Part shown: positions 1 through 8,863 of the stretch, in pieces
How the letters are laid out: the number at the start of each line of letters is the position of its first letter
Numbering within the stretch: the stretch's first letter is position 1
NCBI GenBank assembly: GCA_009908845.1
Contig: JAAAOQ010000159.1
Span: 1-32,843 of the forward strand
Source of the DNA: Gammaproteobacteria bacterium
GTDB taxonomy: Bacteria > Pseudomonadota > Gammaproteobacteria > Chromatiales > Chromatiaceae
Length of the DNA stretch: 32,843 bases
Direction of reading: 5' to 3'
The notes under the pieces: model-generated
Seen by the model: the letters and a program-made list of their open reading frames with translations, nothing else
Told to the model about the DNA's origin: nothing
Database searches by the model: none
Translations under genes and position numbers: made by a program

Positions 1-540
1 CAAGCAAACATCGACGGCATCGCTTTCTTCATGGATGCCGTCTGGCCGCATGTGGTCGCGCAGCGCCCGCGCGCCCATGTCACCATCGTCGGGCGCAATC
101 CCAACCCGGCCCTGGTCGAGCGCGCCAAGCGCCGGCAACTGCCGTTTCGCTTCACCGGCTTCGTCGACGACATCCGCCCCGAGGTCAAGGGCGCGGCGGC
201 CTACATCATCCCGTTGCGGGTTGGCGGCGGCACCCGGATCAAGGCGTTCGAGGCGATGGCGATGGGCATTCCCGTGGTCTCGACCGCGCTCGGTGTCGAG
301 GGCCTGCCGGTGACCCCGGATGAGCACTATCTGCAAGCCGACAGTGGTGAGGCGTTCGCGGCGGCGTTGGTGCGTCTGCTCGAGGATCAGGCACTGCGCC
401 GCTCGCTCTCGCAAACGGCGCGCGACTATGTTGAAGAACATTTCTCCTCGCTAGCGGTTGCCCGGCGCTTCGAGGCGATTTGCTGGCGGACGCTGGAGGC
501 GTCCGCCGCACCGGACGCGTCCACCGAAGCATTCGGCTGA
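1..540 (+). CDS. Glycosyltransferase family 4, C-terminal part (5' end outside window)
   Basis: The frame is open from base 1, so this is the last 179 residues of a longer protein. It matches the C-terminal nucleotide-sugar-binding Rossmann domain of GT4 (GT-B fold) glycosyltransferases. A region like MDAVWPHV leads into the strand TIVGRNP, then the glycine-rich loop RVGGGTRIKAFEAMAMG and PVVSTALGVEGL. This pattern is also seen in the TIGR03087-type sugar transferase later in the window. The protein most likely transfers a sugar to a lipid-linked oligosaccharide at the cytoplasmic face. It is convergent with the minus-strand polysaccharide operon and separated from it by 66 bases with no convincing terminator. 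The donor and acceptor cannot be told from this fragment. Confidence 0.85.
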   Translation, partial: QANIDGIAFFMDAVWPHVVAQRPRAHVTIVGRNPNPALVERAKRRQLPFRFTGFVDDIRPEVKGAAAYIIPLRVGGGTRIKAFEAMAMGIPVVSTALGVEGLPVTPDEHYLQADSGEAFAAALVRLLEDQALRRSLSQTARDYVEEHFSSLAVARRFEAICWRTLEASAAPDASTEAFG

Positions 541-606
541 ACGCCGAATCGCGGCGGCCAAGTTCGGTGCTTGAATGGCTTCTGGAGCCGCCGGTCTACT
601 GCAGCG

Positions 607-1605
607 CTAGACCCCGTGTCCTTGGTTAGTCCGCAGGTTAGTCCGTAGGTTGCGGACCAAGCGCAGCGCAAAACGCCCCGGCGTCTGATCCCAAGGGGTG
701 AAGCGGGCGAGCTGATAGCGATCGCTCTTGCTAGTCGAGACACCCCAGGCGGTCGAGACAGCAGCATCGAAGCCGCATTCGCGGACTATGGCGACATGGC
801 GCGCGTCGTAGTCCTGGCCGGGCTTGCCGTTCGGATAGGCGAACAGCCGCACCGGCTCGCCGAGCAGCCCTTCGAGGGCCTCACGACCGTCGGCAATCTC
901 CTTGCGCGCCTGCTCATCGGCGGTGCGCGCCAGGATCGGATGGGTCTGGGTATGGCCGCCAATCGTCATGCCCGCCGCAGACAGCTCGCGGACCTGGGCC
1001 GAGGTCATCATCAAGTCATCCGGCAGCGGTTCGAGAGAGCGCTCCGCGATCGCCTGCGCCTGCTCGGCGCGCTCGACGGGATCGAGGTGCTTTAGCCGCT
1101 GGATCAGCTCGGCCGCGATCTGTTTGCGATCCTGATCGTTGCGGATCTCCCGCTGCCCGAGGCCGACCTCCGGCCAGTCCAGGGTGCCGTCGGGCACACG
1201 ACGCAAGGTCTCGAGCACCTGATCATTGAACATCATGCCGCCATCGAGATAGCCGGTGGCGACGAAGAAGGTGGCTGGCAGCCCGAGTTCGCGCAGGACC
1301 GGCAGCGCGACGGTGGCGTTGTCGGCATAGCCGTCATCGAAGGTAATGCAGGCGGCCCGCGCCGGCAGGGTTCCCTGGGCCAGCCGCTCGACGGCGTCGC
1401 TCAGCGGCAGCACAGTGAAGAGACTGGCCAAGACGCGCAGTTGCCAGCGAAAGGTCTCCGCATCCGGCTCCGACGGCAGCAGCGCGTCCGGTCGCGCGAA
1501 GACACGATGATAGATGAGGATGGATAGCCGAGCGCGCGGCCCCGCCGGGGACAGTCGACCGGCGATCGCGCGCAGCGGTATGAGGCTGAGGGCGTTCACT
1601 GTCAA
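607..1605 (-). CDS. Polysaccharide deacetylase (NodB homology domain)
   Basis: This 332-residue protein has a NodB/carbohydrate esterase 4 domain, expected to remove N-acetyl groups from polysaccharide amino sugars using a metal ion. Motif 1 is ITFDDGYADN (catalytic and metal Asp pair) and motif 2 is GGHTQTHP (the HxxxH metal ligands). The start is probably the TTG at 1603-1605: a GGAGG ribosome-binding site (complement of 1617-1621) sits 11 bases before it. A GTG two codons in (1597-1599) is the alternative, but its spacing would be 17 bases. It is the last gene of the minus-strand operon, 6 bases after the glycosyltransferase stop. It differs from the XrtA-type deacetylase at 11171-12019, so the locus has two deacetylases. 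No clear signal peptide is visible; the hydrophobic N terminus is short. Confidence 0.88.
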   Translation of the reverse strand: MTVNALSLIPLRAIAGRLSPAGPRARLSILIYHRVFARPDALLPSEPDAETFRWQLRVLASLFTVLPLSDAVERLAQGTLPARAACITFDDGYADNATVALPVLRELGLPATFFVATGYLDGGMMFNDQVLETLRRVPDGTLDWPEVGLGQREIRNDQDRKQIAAELIQRLKHLDPVERAEQAQAIAERSLEPLPDDLMMTSAQVRELSAAGMTIGGHTQTHPILARTADEQARKEIADGREALEGLLGEPVRLFAYPNGKPGQDYDARHVAIVRECGFDAAVSTAWGVSTSKSDRYQLARFTPWDQTPGRFALRLVRNLRTNLRTNQGHGV

Positions 1606-1611
1606 TTTTCT

Positions 1612-2847
1612 TTACACCTCCGCCGGCTCAGGCTGAGCGCCTTGCGCATGGATGCGCTGGAGCTCGGCGACGAGCCGCGGAATACGCTGCTCCCAGGCAT
1701 TGTCGCGCGCATAGGCGATGATGACAGCGCGATCCCAATCGGTTTCCAGTGCCTCGATGATGGCGTCGCGCAGCGCATCGTCGTCGCCATACTCGACCAG
1801 CCGACCGAGCGTGTCGCGGCAGATGACCTCGGCATTGCCGCCGACGCGCGTGGTCACCGAGGGCAGTCCGCAGGCGGCCGCCTCGAGGAAGACATTGGCC
1901 CAGCCCTCGAAGCGGGTCGGCAACACGAACAGATCCGCTGCGGAATACAGATAGCGGAGCTGTTCCGGTGGCTGCCGGCCGAGGAAGCGGACGTGCTCGG
2001 CGACGCCACGCTCCGCCGCCAGGGCGCGCAGGCGTTGCTCGTCGCCGTCCGGATGCTCGCCGCCGACCACCAGATAGACGAGCCCTGGATAGCGCGCGAG
2101 CAGCGCCGGCAGTTGCCCGATCACACGGTGGAAACCCTTGCGCTCACTCAGGGTGCCGACGGTGATCAACACCGGGGCATCGGGCGCGATCCCGAGCTGG
2201 CCGCGGCAGGCGGCGCGGTCTTCTGGCTGGAACAGCGCCAGATTGATCCCGTTGGCGACGACTCGCACCTGATCGGCGGGGATGTCCATCGCGATCGCGG
2301 TCTGGCGCAGCGAATCCGAGACCGAAAAGACGCGTGCGGCGCGACGCATCGCCCAAGCGGCGAGCCGTTTGCGCACCCGGGTGCGCGAGATGCGCAGGAT
2401 GGTGCCGCGCAGCGTGATGCAGTGCGGGACACGCAGCCAGCGCGCGAGCAGGCCCGCAGCGACCCCATCGGGAAAGACGAAATGGGCGTCGAGGATGTTC
2501 AGACGGCCGGCACGGTGCAGACGGCGCAGCAGCGGCAGACAGAACAGGGCCTCGAACAGCGCATCGGTGAACTTGAAGACGTTTGGGATCGAGAGGAAAC
2601 GCGGGTGATAGACGTCGATGCCCTGCTGCACTTCGTGCTTGGGCACCGGCGGGCGATAATGTGGTCGCCAGCGGCGGAGCAGCGCCTCGCCCGGGAACCA
2701 GGGCACCGGCGCGACCACGGTGACGGGCAGGTGCGCGGCGACCCGAAACAGCCGCTCGCGCACGAACACCCCATAGGTCGGCTGCGCCTGGTTGGGAAAG
2801 ACATGGGTGAACACCACCAGCGCTGGGCGGTCGCTGCGTTCGCTCAC
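1612..2847 (-). CDS. Glycosyltransferase family 4
   Basis: This 411-residue GT-B fold glycosyltransferase probably adds a sugar to the growing exopolysaccharide repeat at the cytoplasmic membrane face. The N-terminal domain begins VVFTHVFPNQAQPTYGVFVRE, typical of GT4 acceptor domains. The C-terminal domain has VLITVGTLSERKGFH and the EX7E motif in EGWANVFLEAAACGLPSV followed by GGNAEVI. The frame stays open upstream to about 3354, but that part lies inside the CapK-like gene. The start is the GTG at 2845-2847, which overlaps the preceding gene's TGA as GTGA, so translation is probably coupled. The natural N terminus then begins MSERSDRP. Donor and acceptor are unknown. Confidence 0.9.
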   Translation of the reverse strand: MSERSDRPALVVFTHVFPNQAQPTYGVFVRERLFRVAAHLPVTVVAPVPWFPGEALLRRWRPHYRPPVPKHEVQQGIDVYHPRFLSIPNVFKFTDALFEALFCLPLLRRLHRAGRLNILDAHFVFPDGVAAGLLARWLRVPHCITLRGTILRISRTRVRKRLAAWAMRRAARVFSVSDSLRQTAIAMDIPADQVRVVANGINLALFQPEDRAACRGQLGIAPDAPVLITVGTLSERKGFHRVIGQLPALLARYPGLVYLVVGGEHPDGDEQRLRALAAERGVAEHVRFLGRQPPEQLRYLYSAADLFVLPTRFEGWANVFLEAAACGLPSVTTRVGGNAEVICRDTLGRLVEYGDDDALRDAIIEALETDWDRAVIIAYARDNAWEQRIPRLVAELQRIHAQGAQPEPAEV

Positions 2848-4184
2848 GCGCGCGCCTCGCTGATGACCCAGCGGTATTTGCCCGACGGCTCGGGCGCGAT
2901 ACGCTCCTGCTCGATCAGATTGACCGCGAGCGGCTCGTCGATGATCCGCTGCAGGCCGGTGCGGATCTGGTCTTGCTCGGTCTCGGTGAGGGGGCGCTTG
3001 AGAACCATGAACAGGTCGAAATGCCGGTCGGCGCGCTGGCGCAATTGATATTGACGCAGGGCCGGGATCTCGCGCAGCACATAGTTGGCGGTGGAGCTGT
3101 GGATCATGCGCCCGTCGCGGCCGATCAGGAAATCGTTGGCGCGCCCTTGCAGCTCGCGCAATCGCGGCAGTGGCAGCCCGCAGGGACAGGGCTCGTCGGT
3201 CAGCGCACCGCGGTCGCCGATGCGATAGCGGAGGAAGGGCATGCCGTAGCCGTCGAGGTTGGTGACCAGCAGGTCGCCGATGCCGCTGGCGTCGGGCTGA
3301 TCGACCTCGACGAGCACATGCTCGGCGAAGAGATGCAGACTGCCCTGCGGGCACTGATGCGCGATCATGCCGCCATCCCGCGAGCCGTACTCGTTGGCGA
3401 CCGGACAGCCGAAGACCTGCTCGATACGCGCGCGCATCTGCGGCAGCAGCATCTCGGAGGTACAGGCGATCAGCTTCAGGGCCTGATTGGGCGTTGGCTC
3501 ACCCGTCTCCAGGAGCCGGCCGGCGATGCGGTCGATCACGGTCGGATAACCGTAGATCAACCGCGGCTGGAAACGGCGGAGCGCGTCGATATAGCCATCG
3601 ATGCGCTCGATTGTGAGATTGGACGCCGACAGCACCACCTGATTCAGCAGCCAGCGGTCCTTGAGCCGACGCAGCCGGCCCTGCCGGGACAGCTCGATCG
3701 GCGAGCCCCAGAAATCGACCTGACGATCGCCGGGCAAGACGCCGAACCAGGCCCGCCCGCGCAGCTTCTGCGCGTTCAGGCAGGCCTCGCGCGGCTTATC
3801 GGTGTAGAACACTAGCGGCTCGCCGGTGGAGCCGCCGGTGCTGTAGCGGATCAGCCGGTCCTCCCAGCCCTCGGCCTTGAGCTGATCCCCGTGCTCGCGC
3901 AGGGTCGCGCGCTCCAGGATCGGCAGACGCGCGAGATCGGCCAAGCCAAACGTGGCGGGATCGAGGCCGCCTGCGTGCGCGAACAGCCGCCGGTAATAAG
4001 GCACATGCCGTTGGCAATGGGCGATGAGCCGGCGCAGTTTGGTCAGTCGCAGGTCCGCAATCGCCGGCGCGCTCAGGCGGTCGTCGGCGCGGAAGGTGCG
4101 CCATTGCGCCAGCGTATCCCGCCCGCGCAGCCGTTCGTGCAGGGGAAGCAGCAGGTGCCGGGCGGCAAGCTCGCTCAGGCGCAT
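2844..4184 (-). CDS. CapK/PaaK-like adenylate-forming enzyme
   Basis: This 446-residue protein belongs to the phenylacetate-CoA ligase/coenzyme F390 synthetase-like group often called CapK in capsule clusters. The family activates a carboxylate as an acyl-adenylate. The ATP-binding loop STGGSTGEP lies at about residues 115-123. Later come NEYGSRDGGMIAHQCP and LRYRIGDRG, which match the adenine- and ribose-binding core motifs. No transmembrane segment is evident, so it should be cytoplasmic. It starts 4 bases after the amidotransferase stop, and its own stop overlaps the next start as GTGA. CapK-like genes are common in exosortase-linked polysaccharide loci, but the acid activated is not established. 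It might feed acyl or aminoacyl decoration of the polymer; that is inference. Confidence 0.85.
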   Translation of the reverse strand: MRLSELAARHLLLPLHERLRGRDTLAQWRTFRADDRLSAPAIADLRLTKLRRLIAHCQRHVPYYRRLFAHAGGLDPATFGLADLARLPILERATLREHGDQLKAEGWEDRLIRYSTGGSTGEPLVFYTDKPREACLNAQKLRGRAWFGVLPGDRQVDFWGSPIELSRQGRLRRLKDRWLLNQVVLSASNLTIERIDGYIDALRRFQPRLIYGYPTVIDRIAGRLLETGEPTPNQALKLIACTSEMLLPQMRARIEQVFGCPVANEYGSRDGGMIAHQCPQGSLHLFAEHVLVEVDQPDASGIGDLLVTNLDGYGMPFLRYRIGDRGALTDEPCPCGLPLPRLRELQGRANDFLIGRDGRMIHSSTANYVLREIPALRQYQLRQRADRHFDLFMVLKRPLTETEQDQIRTGLQRIIDEPLAVNLIEQERIAPEPSGKYRWVISEARA

Positions 4185-4188
4185 CGCA

Positions 4189-6102
4189 TCAGACCGTCGA
4201 CGCCGGACCGGTCTCGAGGCGCTTCAGGAAGCCGTCGAACATCAGCAACGACCAGAGCGCCGGGCTATGGTCGCGCGCGCCGTTGACATGCTGATCGATC
4301 AACTGCGCGAGATAGTCGCGATCGAACAGGTCCGCGCCCGCGATGCGCTCGCCCAATACTTGCTCACGCAGCCGCGCTTGCAGCGGCCCACGGAACCACT
4401 CGGCGACCGGCACCGAGAAGCCTTTCTTGCGCCGATACAGCAGCTCATCGGGCAGATAGGGCTCCATGGCCTTCTTGAGCAGGTATTTGCCCTCGCCGCC
4501 TCGGTGCTTCAGATCCGGCGGTAGGCCGGAGATCCATTCGACCAGCGGATGATCCAGGATCGGCACCCGCACCTCGAGCGCATGAGCCATGCTGGCGCGG
4601 TCGACCTTGGTCAGGATATCACCGGGCAGATAGGTCTTGATATCGAGGTATTGCACCAGCGACAGCGGATCGGTGGTTGGCGCGCGCGCCGCATGCTCGC
4701 GCAGCAGATCGACGGCGTTATAACCCTGCAGCTCACGCCGGAACGCCGGCGAGAACAGCTTCGCGCGCAATTCATCGCGCAGGATCGCGACCCCTTGGAA
4801 ATAGCCCTCGACCGAATCGCGCGCCAAGGCCTGGAAGGTCGCCTTGGCCCGGAACACGCGCGGTGCCCAGTCGGCCTTGGGATAGAGCCGCGCGAGCGAG
4901 CCGAAGACAGGCCGGCGCAGCCCGAGCGGCAGCGGCTGGCGCAACCGCTCTTCGGCGAGATGATGGCGGTAGCGTCGATAACCGGCTAGATGCTCGTCGC
5001 CGCCATCGCCGGAGAGGGCGACGACCACCTTGCGCCGGGCCAATTCGCAGACGCGATAGGTCGGCAGCGCGGAGCTGTCGGCGAAGGGCTCGTCATAGAG
5101 CGCGCCGAGCCGGTCGAGGAGCGCGAAGTCGTCGATATCGACCTGCTGGCGATCGTGATCGGTGTGGTAACGCTCGGCGACCTGCTGCGCGTAATTCGAC
5201 TCGTCATAGGCCGGGTCGGCGAAGCCGATCGAGCAGGTGCGCACCGGATCGGTGGACAGGCCGGCCATCATCGCCACCACCGCGCTCGAATCGACGCCGC
5301 CGGAGAGGAAGGCGCCCAGGGGCACCTCGGCGATCTGGCGCACCTGCACCGCCTCGCGCAGGCGTGCGACCAGCTCCTCGGCGGCGCTAGCCTCGTCGAG
5401 CGCCGGCAGTGCCGCAAACGGGACATCCCAGTAGGCGCGCGGCGCCGGTAAGTCACGCTGGCCGTGGCGCAGGCTGAGCACATGGGCCGGTGGTAGCTTA
5501 TGCACGGCGCGGAAGATGCTGCGCGGCTCGGGCACATAGCCGTAGGCGAAGTAGTCCTCGATCGCCTGCGGGTCCAGCTCGCGCGGCAGATCAGGGTGCG
5601 CCATCAGCGCCTTGAGCTCGGAGGCGAACAGCAGCTGCCCATCCGGCAACAGGCCGTAGTAGAGCGGCTTGATGCCGAGCCGATCGCGCGCCAGGAACAG
5701 GGTCTGGCGGTTGCGGTCCCAGAGCCCGAACGCGAACATGCCGCGAAAGCGCTCGACGCAGGCCTCGCCCCACTCCTCCCAGGCATGGACGATGACCTCG
5801 GTATCGCAATGGGTGCGGAAGCGGTGTCCGGCGGCCTGGAGTTCCTTCGTCAGCTCGGGGAAGTTGTAGATCTCGCCGTTGTAGGTGACGACGACGGTCT
5901 CGTCCTCATTGAACAGCGGCTGTTGGCCGCTGGAGAGGTCGATGATCGACAGGCGACGATGCGCCAACCCAACCCCGGGCTCGACATGGACCCCGCCCTC
6001 GTCTGGGCCGCGATGGAACTGGGTCTGGTTCATCGCCTCGAGCAGCGCGCGGTTGATCGGGCGCCGCTCGCGCAGATCGAACAGACCAGTGATGCCGCAC
6101 AT
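4189..6102 (-). CDS. XrtA/PEP-CTERM-associated amidotransferase (asparagine synthase-like)
   Basis: This 637-residue two-domain protein is built like glutamine-dependent asparagine synthase B. Residues 1-200 are the class II glutaminase: nucleophile Cys2 in MCGITGLFDL, RGPDEGG, and YNGEIYNF near residue 75. The C-terminal half is the ATP pyrophosphatase synthase domain, with the PP-loop SGGVDSSA at about 267-274 and LSGDGGDEHLAGYRRY near 365. Length and context fit the exosortase A system amidotransferase family (TIGR03108 type), which probably amidates a sugar acid or other carboxylate of the repeat unit rather than making free asparagine. The start ATG directly abuts the next gene's TGA (6103-6105) with no spacer, so expression is tightly linked to its neighbours. 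Confidence 0.93.
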   Translation of the reverse strand: MCGITGLFDLRERRPINRALLEAMNQTQFHRGPDEGGVHVEPGVGLAHRRLSIIDLSSGQQPLFNEDETVVVTYNGEIYNFPELTKELQAAGHRFRTHCDTEVIVHAWEEWGEACVERFRGMFAFGLWDRNRQTLFLARDRLGIKPLYYGLLPDGQLLFASELKALMAHPDLPRELDPQAIEDYFAYGYVPEPRSIFRAVHKLPPAHVLSLRHGQRDLPAPRAYWDVPFAALPALDEASAAEELVARLREAVQVRQIAEVPLGAFLSGGVDSSAVVAMMAGLSTDPVRTCSIGFADPAYDESNYAQQVAERYHTDHDRQQVDIDDFALLDRLGALYDEPFADSSALPTYRVCELARRKVVVALSGDGGDEHLAGYRRYRHHLAEERLRQPLPLGLRRPVFGSLARLYPKADWAPRVFRAKATFQALARDSVEGYFQGVAILRDELRAKLFSPAFRRELQGYNAVDLLREHAARAPTTDPLSLVQYLDIKTYLPGDILTKVDRASMAHALEVRVPILDHPLVEWISGLPPDLKHRGGEGKYLLKKAMEPYLPDELLYRRKKGFSVPVAEWFRGPLQARLREQVLGERIAGADLFDRDYLAQLIDQHVNGARDHSPALWSLLMFDGFLKRLETGPASTV

Positions 6103-7281
6103 TCAGCTCGCTCCAGCGGCGCTGCCAAGCGCCTTTTGATATACGCGCAGGTAGCCCTGCACCATGGCCTCCAGGCTGAATTCGCGCTCGGCCCGTTCGC
6201 GGGCGGCTCGGCCCATGCGCTGGCGTTGCGCATCATCGCTCAGCACCGCGGCCATGGCTGCGGCCAAGGCATCGGGATCGCCGGCCGGCACCAGACCACC
6301 GGTGACGCCGGGCTGGACCAGATCCGGATTGCCGCCGACATCGGTCGCGATCACCGGCAAGCCGGTGGCCATCGCCTCGAGCAGGGTATTACAGATGCCC
6401 TCGGCCAGCGAGGGCACGATGAACAGGTCCATCTCCCGCATCAGCTCGGGCACGTCGTCGCGGGCGCCAGGGAGCCAGGCCTGTGCGTCCACCCCCGCTT
6501 CGGCGAACCGCTCGGCAACCGCCTCCTGTTCGGGACCATCGCCGACCATCAGCAGCCGCAGGCGCGAGAACTGCGCGGGCAGCCGCTGCCGCAGGCGCAA
6601 GAAGGCATCGGCGAGCGCGAGCGGGGCCTTGACCGGCTGCATCCGCATCACGGCGCCGATGATCAAGGTATCCGCTGCGGCAAAGCCGGATGGTAGCGGT
6701 GCGCGCTGGTCATCGCTCGCCGGCGACGGGCAAAAACGCTCGGTATCGACCCCGTTGCAGACCTGATTGAGCCGCGCCGGCGCCACGCCGACCTGCTCCT
6801 CGAGATAGCACATCTGATGCCGCGATAAGGCGATGTACTGGCTCACCAAGGGCCGCACCCAGCGTCGTAGGCGACGATTGCGGGGATTCGAGCCATCGGT
6901 GTCACCGACATCCCAGCCGTGCTCACCATGCACGCGCACGCGGACCCCGGCGAGGGCGGCTGTCACCTGCCCCTCCAAGGTGGCGAAATTTCGGGTATGC
7001 ACGATCGCCGGCCGCAATTGCCGCAGCAGCCGCCACAGCCGCAGATGCACCCCCAGGTCCTTGCCTTCGCGCTTGTGCAGGCTATAGAGACGGACATCAT
7101 CGCGCTGGAGGCGTTGGCTGAAGTCGGTGTAGTCGGTCATGCAAATGATCGCATGCCGATACGCCTCTGCCGGCATCCGATTGAGGAGATTGACCAGACC
7201 GTTCTCCATGCCGCCGACGTCGAGCCGATGGATGACATGGGCGATGAGGGGTGGCGAGGCGACGCGAGGCATTTCAGCCAT
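6103..7281 (-). CDS. XrtA-system glycosyltransferase, TIGR03088 type
   Basis: This 392-residue GT4 protein has the hallmarks of the sugar transferase that accompanies exosortase A (often labelled Stp2). It opens with LIAHVIHRLDVGGMENGLVN, the GT-B N-terminal glycine motif. It continues with VHTRNFATLEGQ and HGEHGWDVGD, and ends with the EX7E segment EGICNTLLEAMATGLPVIAT followed by DVGGNPDLV. It acts in the cytoplasm on a nucleotide sugar and a lipid-linked acceptor. Its start at 7279-7281 overlaps the end of xrtA by 8 bases. An internal ATG three codons later is possible. Placement directly after xrtA is usual for this family. Confidence 0.92.
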   Translation of the reverse strand: MAEMPRVASPPLIAHVIHRLDVGGMENGLVNLLNRMPAEAYRHAIICMTDYTDFSQRLQRDDVRLYSLHKREGKDLGVHLRLWRLLRQLRPAIVHTRNFATLEGQVTAALAGVRVRVHGEHGWDVGDTDGSNPRNRRLRRWVRPLVSQYIALSRHQMCYLEEQVGVAPARLNQVCNGVDTERFCPSPASDDQRAPLPSGFAAADTLIIGAVMRMQPVKAPLALADAFLRLRQRLPAQFSRLRLLMVGDGPEQEAVAERFAEAGVDAQAWLPGARDDVPELMREMDLFIVPSLAEGICNTLLEAMATGLPVIATDVGGNPDLVQPGVTGGLVPAGDPDALAAAMAAVLSDDAQRQRMGRAARERAEREFSLEAMVQGYLRVYQKALGSAAGAS

Positions 7282-8863
7282 TCATGTAGCCCAAAGGATG
7301 CGGCAAGGTTTGTAAGAAGCGCTCGAGACGGGAGCGCGCTTCAACCAGCGTCAGCTCATCACCTGTGGTGCTGAGCACGACCAAGAAGGCGCCCCGACCA
7401 TCGCCCGCTAGGACTGCTTGCAGCTCGCGCAGCTTGACCTCGATGGGTGAGAGGGTGCGGTAATTGCCGACCTGATACCAATACCAAACGAGACGCAGCT
7501 GATCACCTCGTCGACTACGCAACAGCATCTCTTGGAGCCTGAGCTCCCGACCAGTCGCATCGGTCAGACTTCTGACTGCCGTAGCCGAGCGGCGCCACCT
7601 GTCATTGTCACCATGCCCGTGAATCTGATTGCGCCAGGAGATCAGCTCGGTGCCGCGACCGCGATTCCGATATTGGAGGAGATACAGCTCCACCGCCGCC
7701 TCGCCGTCTCGATACAGGCCGACAAGCTCGGCATCGGCTTCGTGGTAATCAGGCCGCCAGCTCGGCGAGACCGCTTCAGGGCCTTCCCAGCCAGGTACAG
7801 CGCTCGGCAATCCGATCGGCGCCTCGACCATAACCTGCTGCGCGCGGTGCTGAACCAGCACCTCAACACCCCGGGCAACGCCGAGCATCGATACGAGCCC
7901 GAGCAGAAGCAGGCCGAGGAACGATAGGTTGACCGGGCTCCACGGTGCTTTCAGAGCCATACTCGATGCGGTCTCGGCACGAGCAGGCGCTGGGTGCGGC
8001 CGGTCCGCCCAGAACGAGCCTAACCAGAACAGCAGCAACATGACCAGGCCAAACAACACCCAGCCGACGACGATATGCCCATGGCCAGCGAGCGTGATCC
8101 GTCCGTCCGTGAGGTGTGCGGTCATGATGATCACATACACCCTCACGACATTGGCCAGGATCGGCAGCGCGACGGCCAGTGCCATGAAGGCAAGGCGGCG
8201 CCACAGGCTGCGATAGCTGAGATAGCTGTAGACCAGCCCAAGCGCGACCGCCGCGATCAAATACCGGACGCCACTACAGGCCTCGACGACGACGAAATCG
8301 GCGGCGGGAATGCTGATGTAATGGCCATCCATGAAGACCGGCACCCCGGTCAGTTTCAGCAACAGCACCGAGAACCATGCTGTCAGGTCGATCATCGGCG
8401 GGATCAGGAAATCCCCAAACGGCACCGCAAAGAAGAGAGAGACTAACGGAAACAGGATGGTCCATGCGATCCCCGGGCCAAGCCATAGGAGAACCAGCCC
8501 CGGCAGCATCGCGACCAACGCGAAGTGCTGGACTGTTTCTACCTCGACCGTTCGTGCCAGCATCCAAGCGAGCGCGGCGGCCCCGATCCAAAGCAGGCCC
8601 CAAGCCCAAGGTCTCGGTACTTGCTGGGCAAGCTCTCGGCGCCGCGTCCAGGCCAAGAAGAGCGCCAATGCAGGGATGAGCATGCCGTGCGCATAGGTCT
8701 GGGAATTGAGCCAGACATGGGTGATGCTGAGCACCGAGGGCCATAGCAGCCACAGGGTCAGCAGGGTGGTGAGCGTCAGTAGCGTCAGCGCAAGAGTCCA
8801 GCCGTACCTCAGCTCGCCTCCCCGCAGGAGTTTGGACAAGCCTTGATCGACCGCTCCGTTCAC
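7274..8863 (-). CDS. xrtA: Exosortase A with fused EpsI domain
   Basis: This 529-residue integral membrane protein is the predicted transpeptidase/protease that cleaves PEP-CTERM sorting signals. About eight hydrophobic segments lie between residues 22 and 285. The three conserved catalytic residues are present: Cys196 in VVVEACSGVRYL, Arg241 in LANVVRVY, and His263 in GHGHIVVGW. After residue 300 comes one more membrane segment and a soluble periplasmic EpsI-type domain of about 200 residues, containing AVPGWEG, YLLQYRNRGRG and VWYWYQVGNY. Fusion of EpsI to exosortase A is common in proteobacteria. The start is the GTG at 8861-8863, overlapping the upstream TGA as GTGA. Its likely substrate in this window is the THxN protein at 27351-28169. 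Confidence 0.96.
   Translation of the reverse strand: MNGAVDQGLSKLLRGGELRYGWTLALTLLTLTTLLTLWLLWPSVLSITHVWLNSQTYAHGMLIPALALFLAWTRRRELAQQVPRPWAWGLLWIGAAALAWMLARTVEVETVQHFALVAMLPGLVLLWLGPGIAWTILFPLVSLFFAVPFGDFLIPPMIDLTAWFSVLLLKLTGVPVFMDGHYISIPAADFVVVEACSGVRYLIAAVALGLVYSYLSYRSLWRRLAFMALAVALPILANVVRVYVIIMTAHLTDGRITLAGHGHIVVGWVLFGLVMLLLFWLGSFWADRPHPAPARAETASSMALKAPWSPVNLSFLGLLLLGLVSMLGVARGVEVLVQHRAQQVMVEAPIGLPSAVPGWEGPEAVSPSWRPDYHEADAELVGLYRDGEAAVELYLLQYRNRGRGTELISWRNQIHGHGDNDRWRRSATAVRSLTDATGRELRLQEMLLRSRRGDQLRLVWYWYQVGNYRTLSPIEVKLRELQAVLAGDGRGAFLVVLSTTGDELTLVEARSRLERFLQTLPHPLGYMNG

Noticed and set aside
1642-3048. A 468-codon open frame on the + strand
   Set aside because: It lies antisense to the GT4 and CapK-like genes, has no recognisable domain, and is explained by high GC3 on the coding strand.
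2848-3354. N-terminal extension of the GT4 gene by 169 residues
   Set aside because: The added part is Arg/Ala-rich out-of-frame translation of the CapK-like gene. The GT4 domain begins right after the GTG at 2845-2847.
5500-6696. A 398-codon open frame on the + strand
   Set aside because: It is antisense to the amidotransferase and glycosyltransferase genes, with low-complexity composition and no motif.
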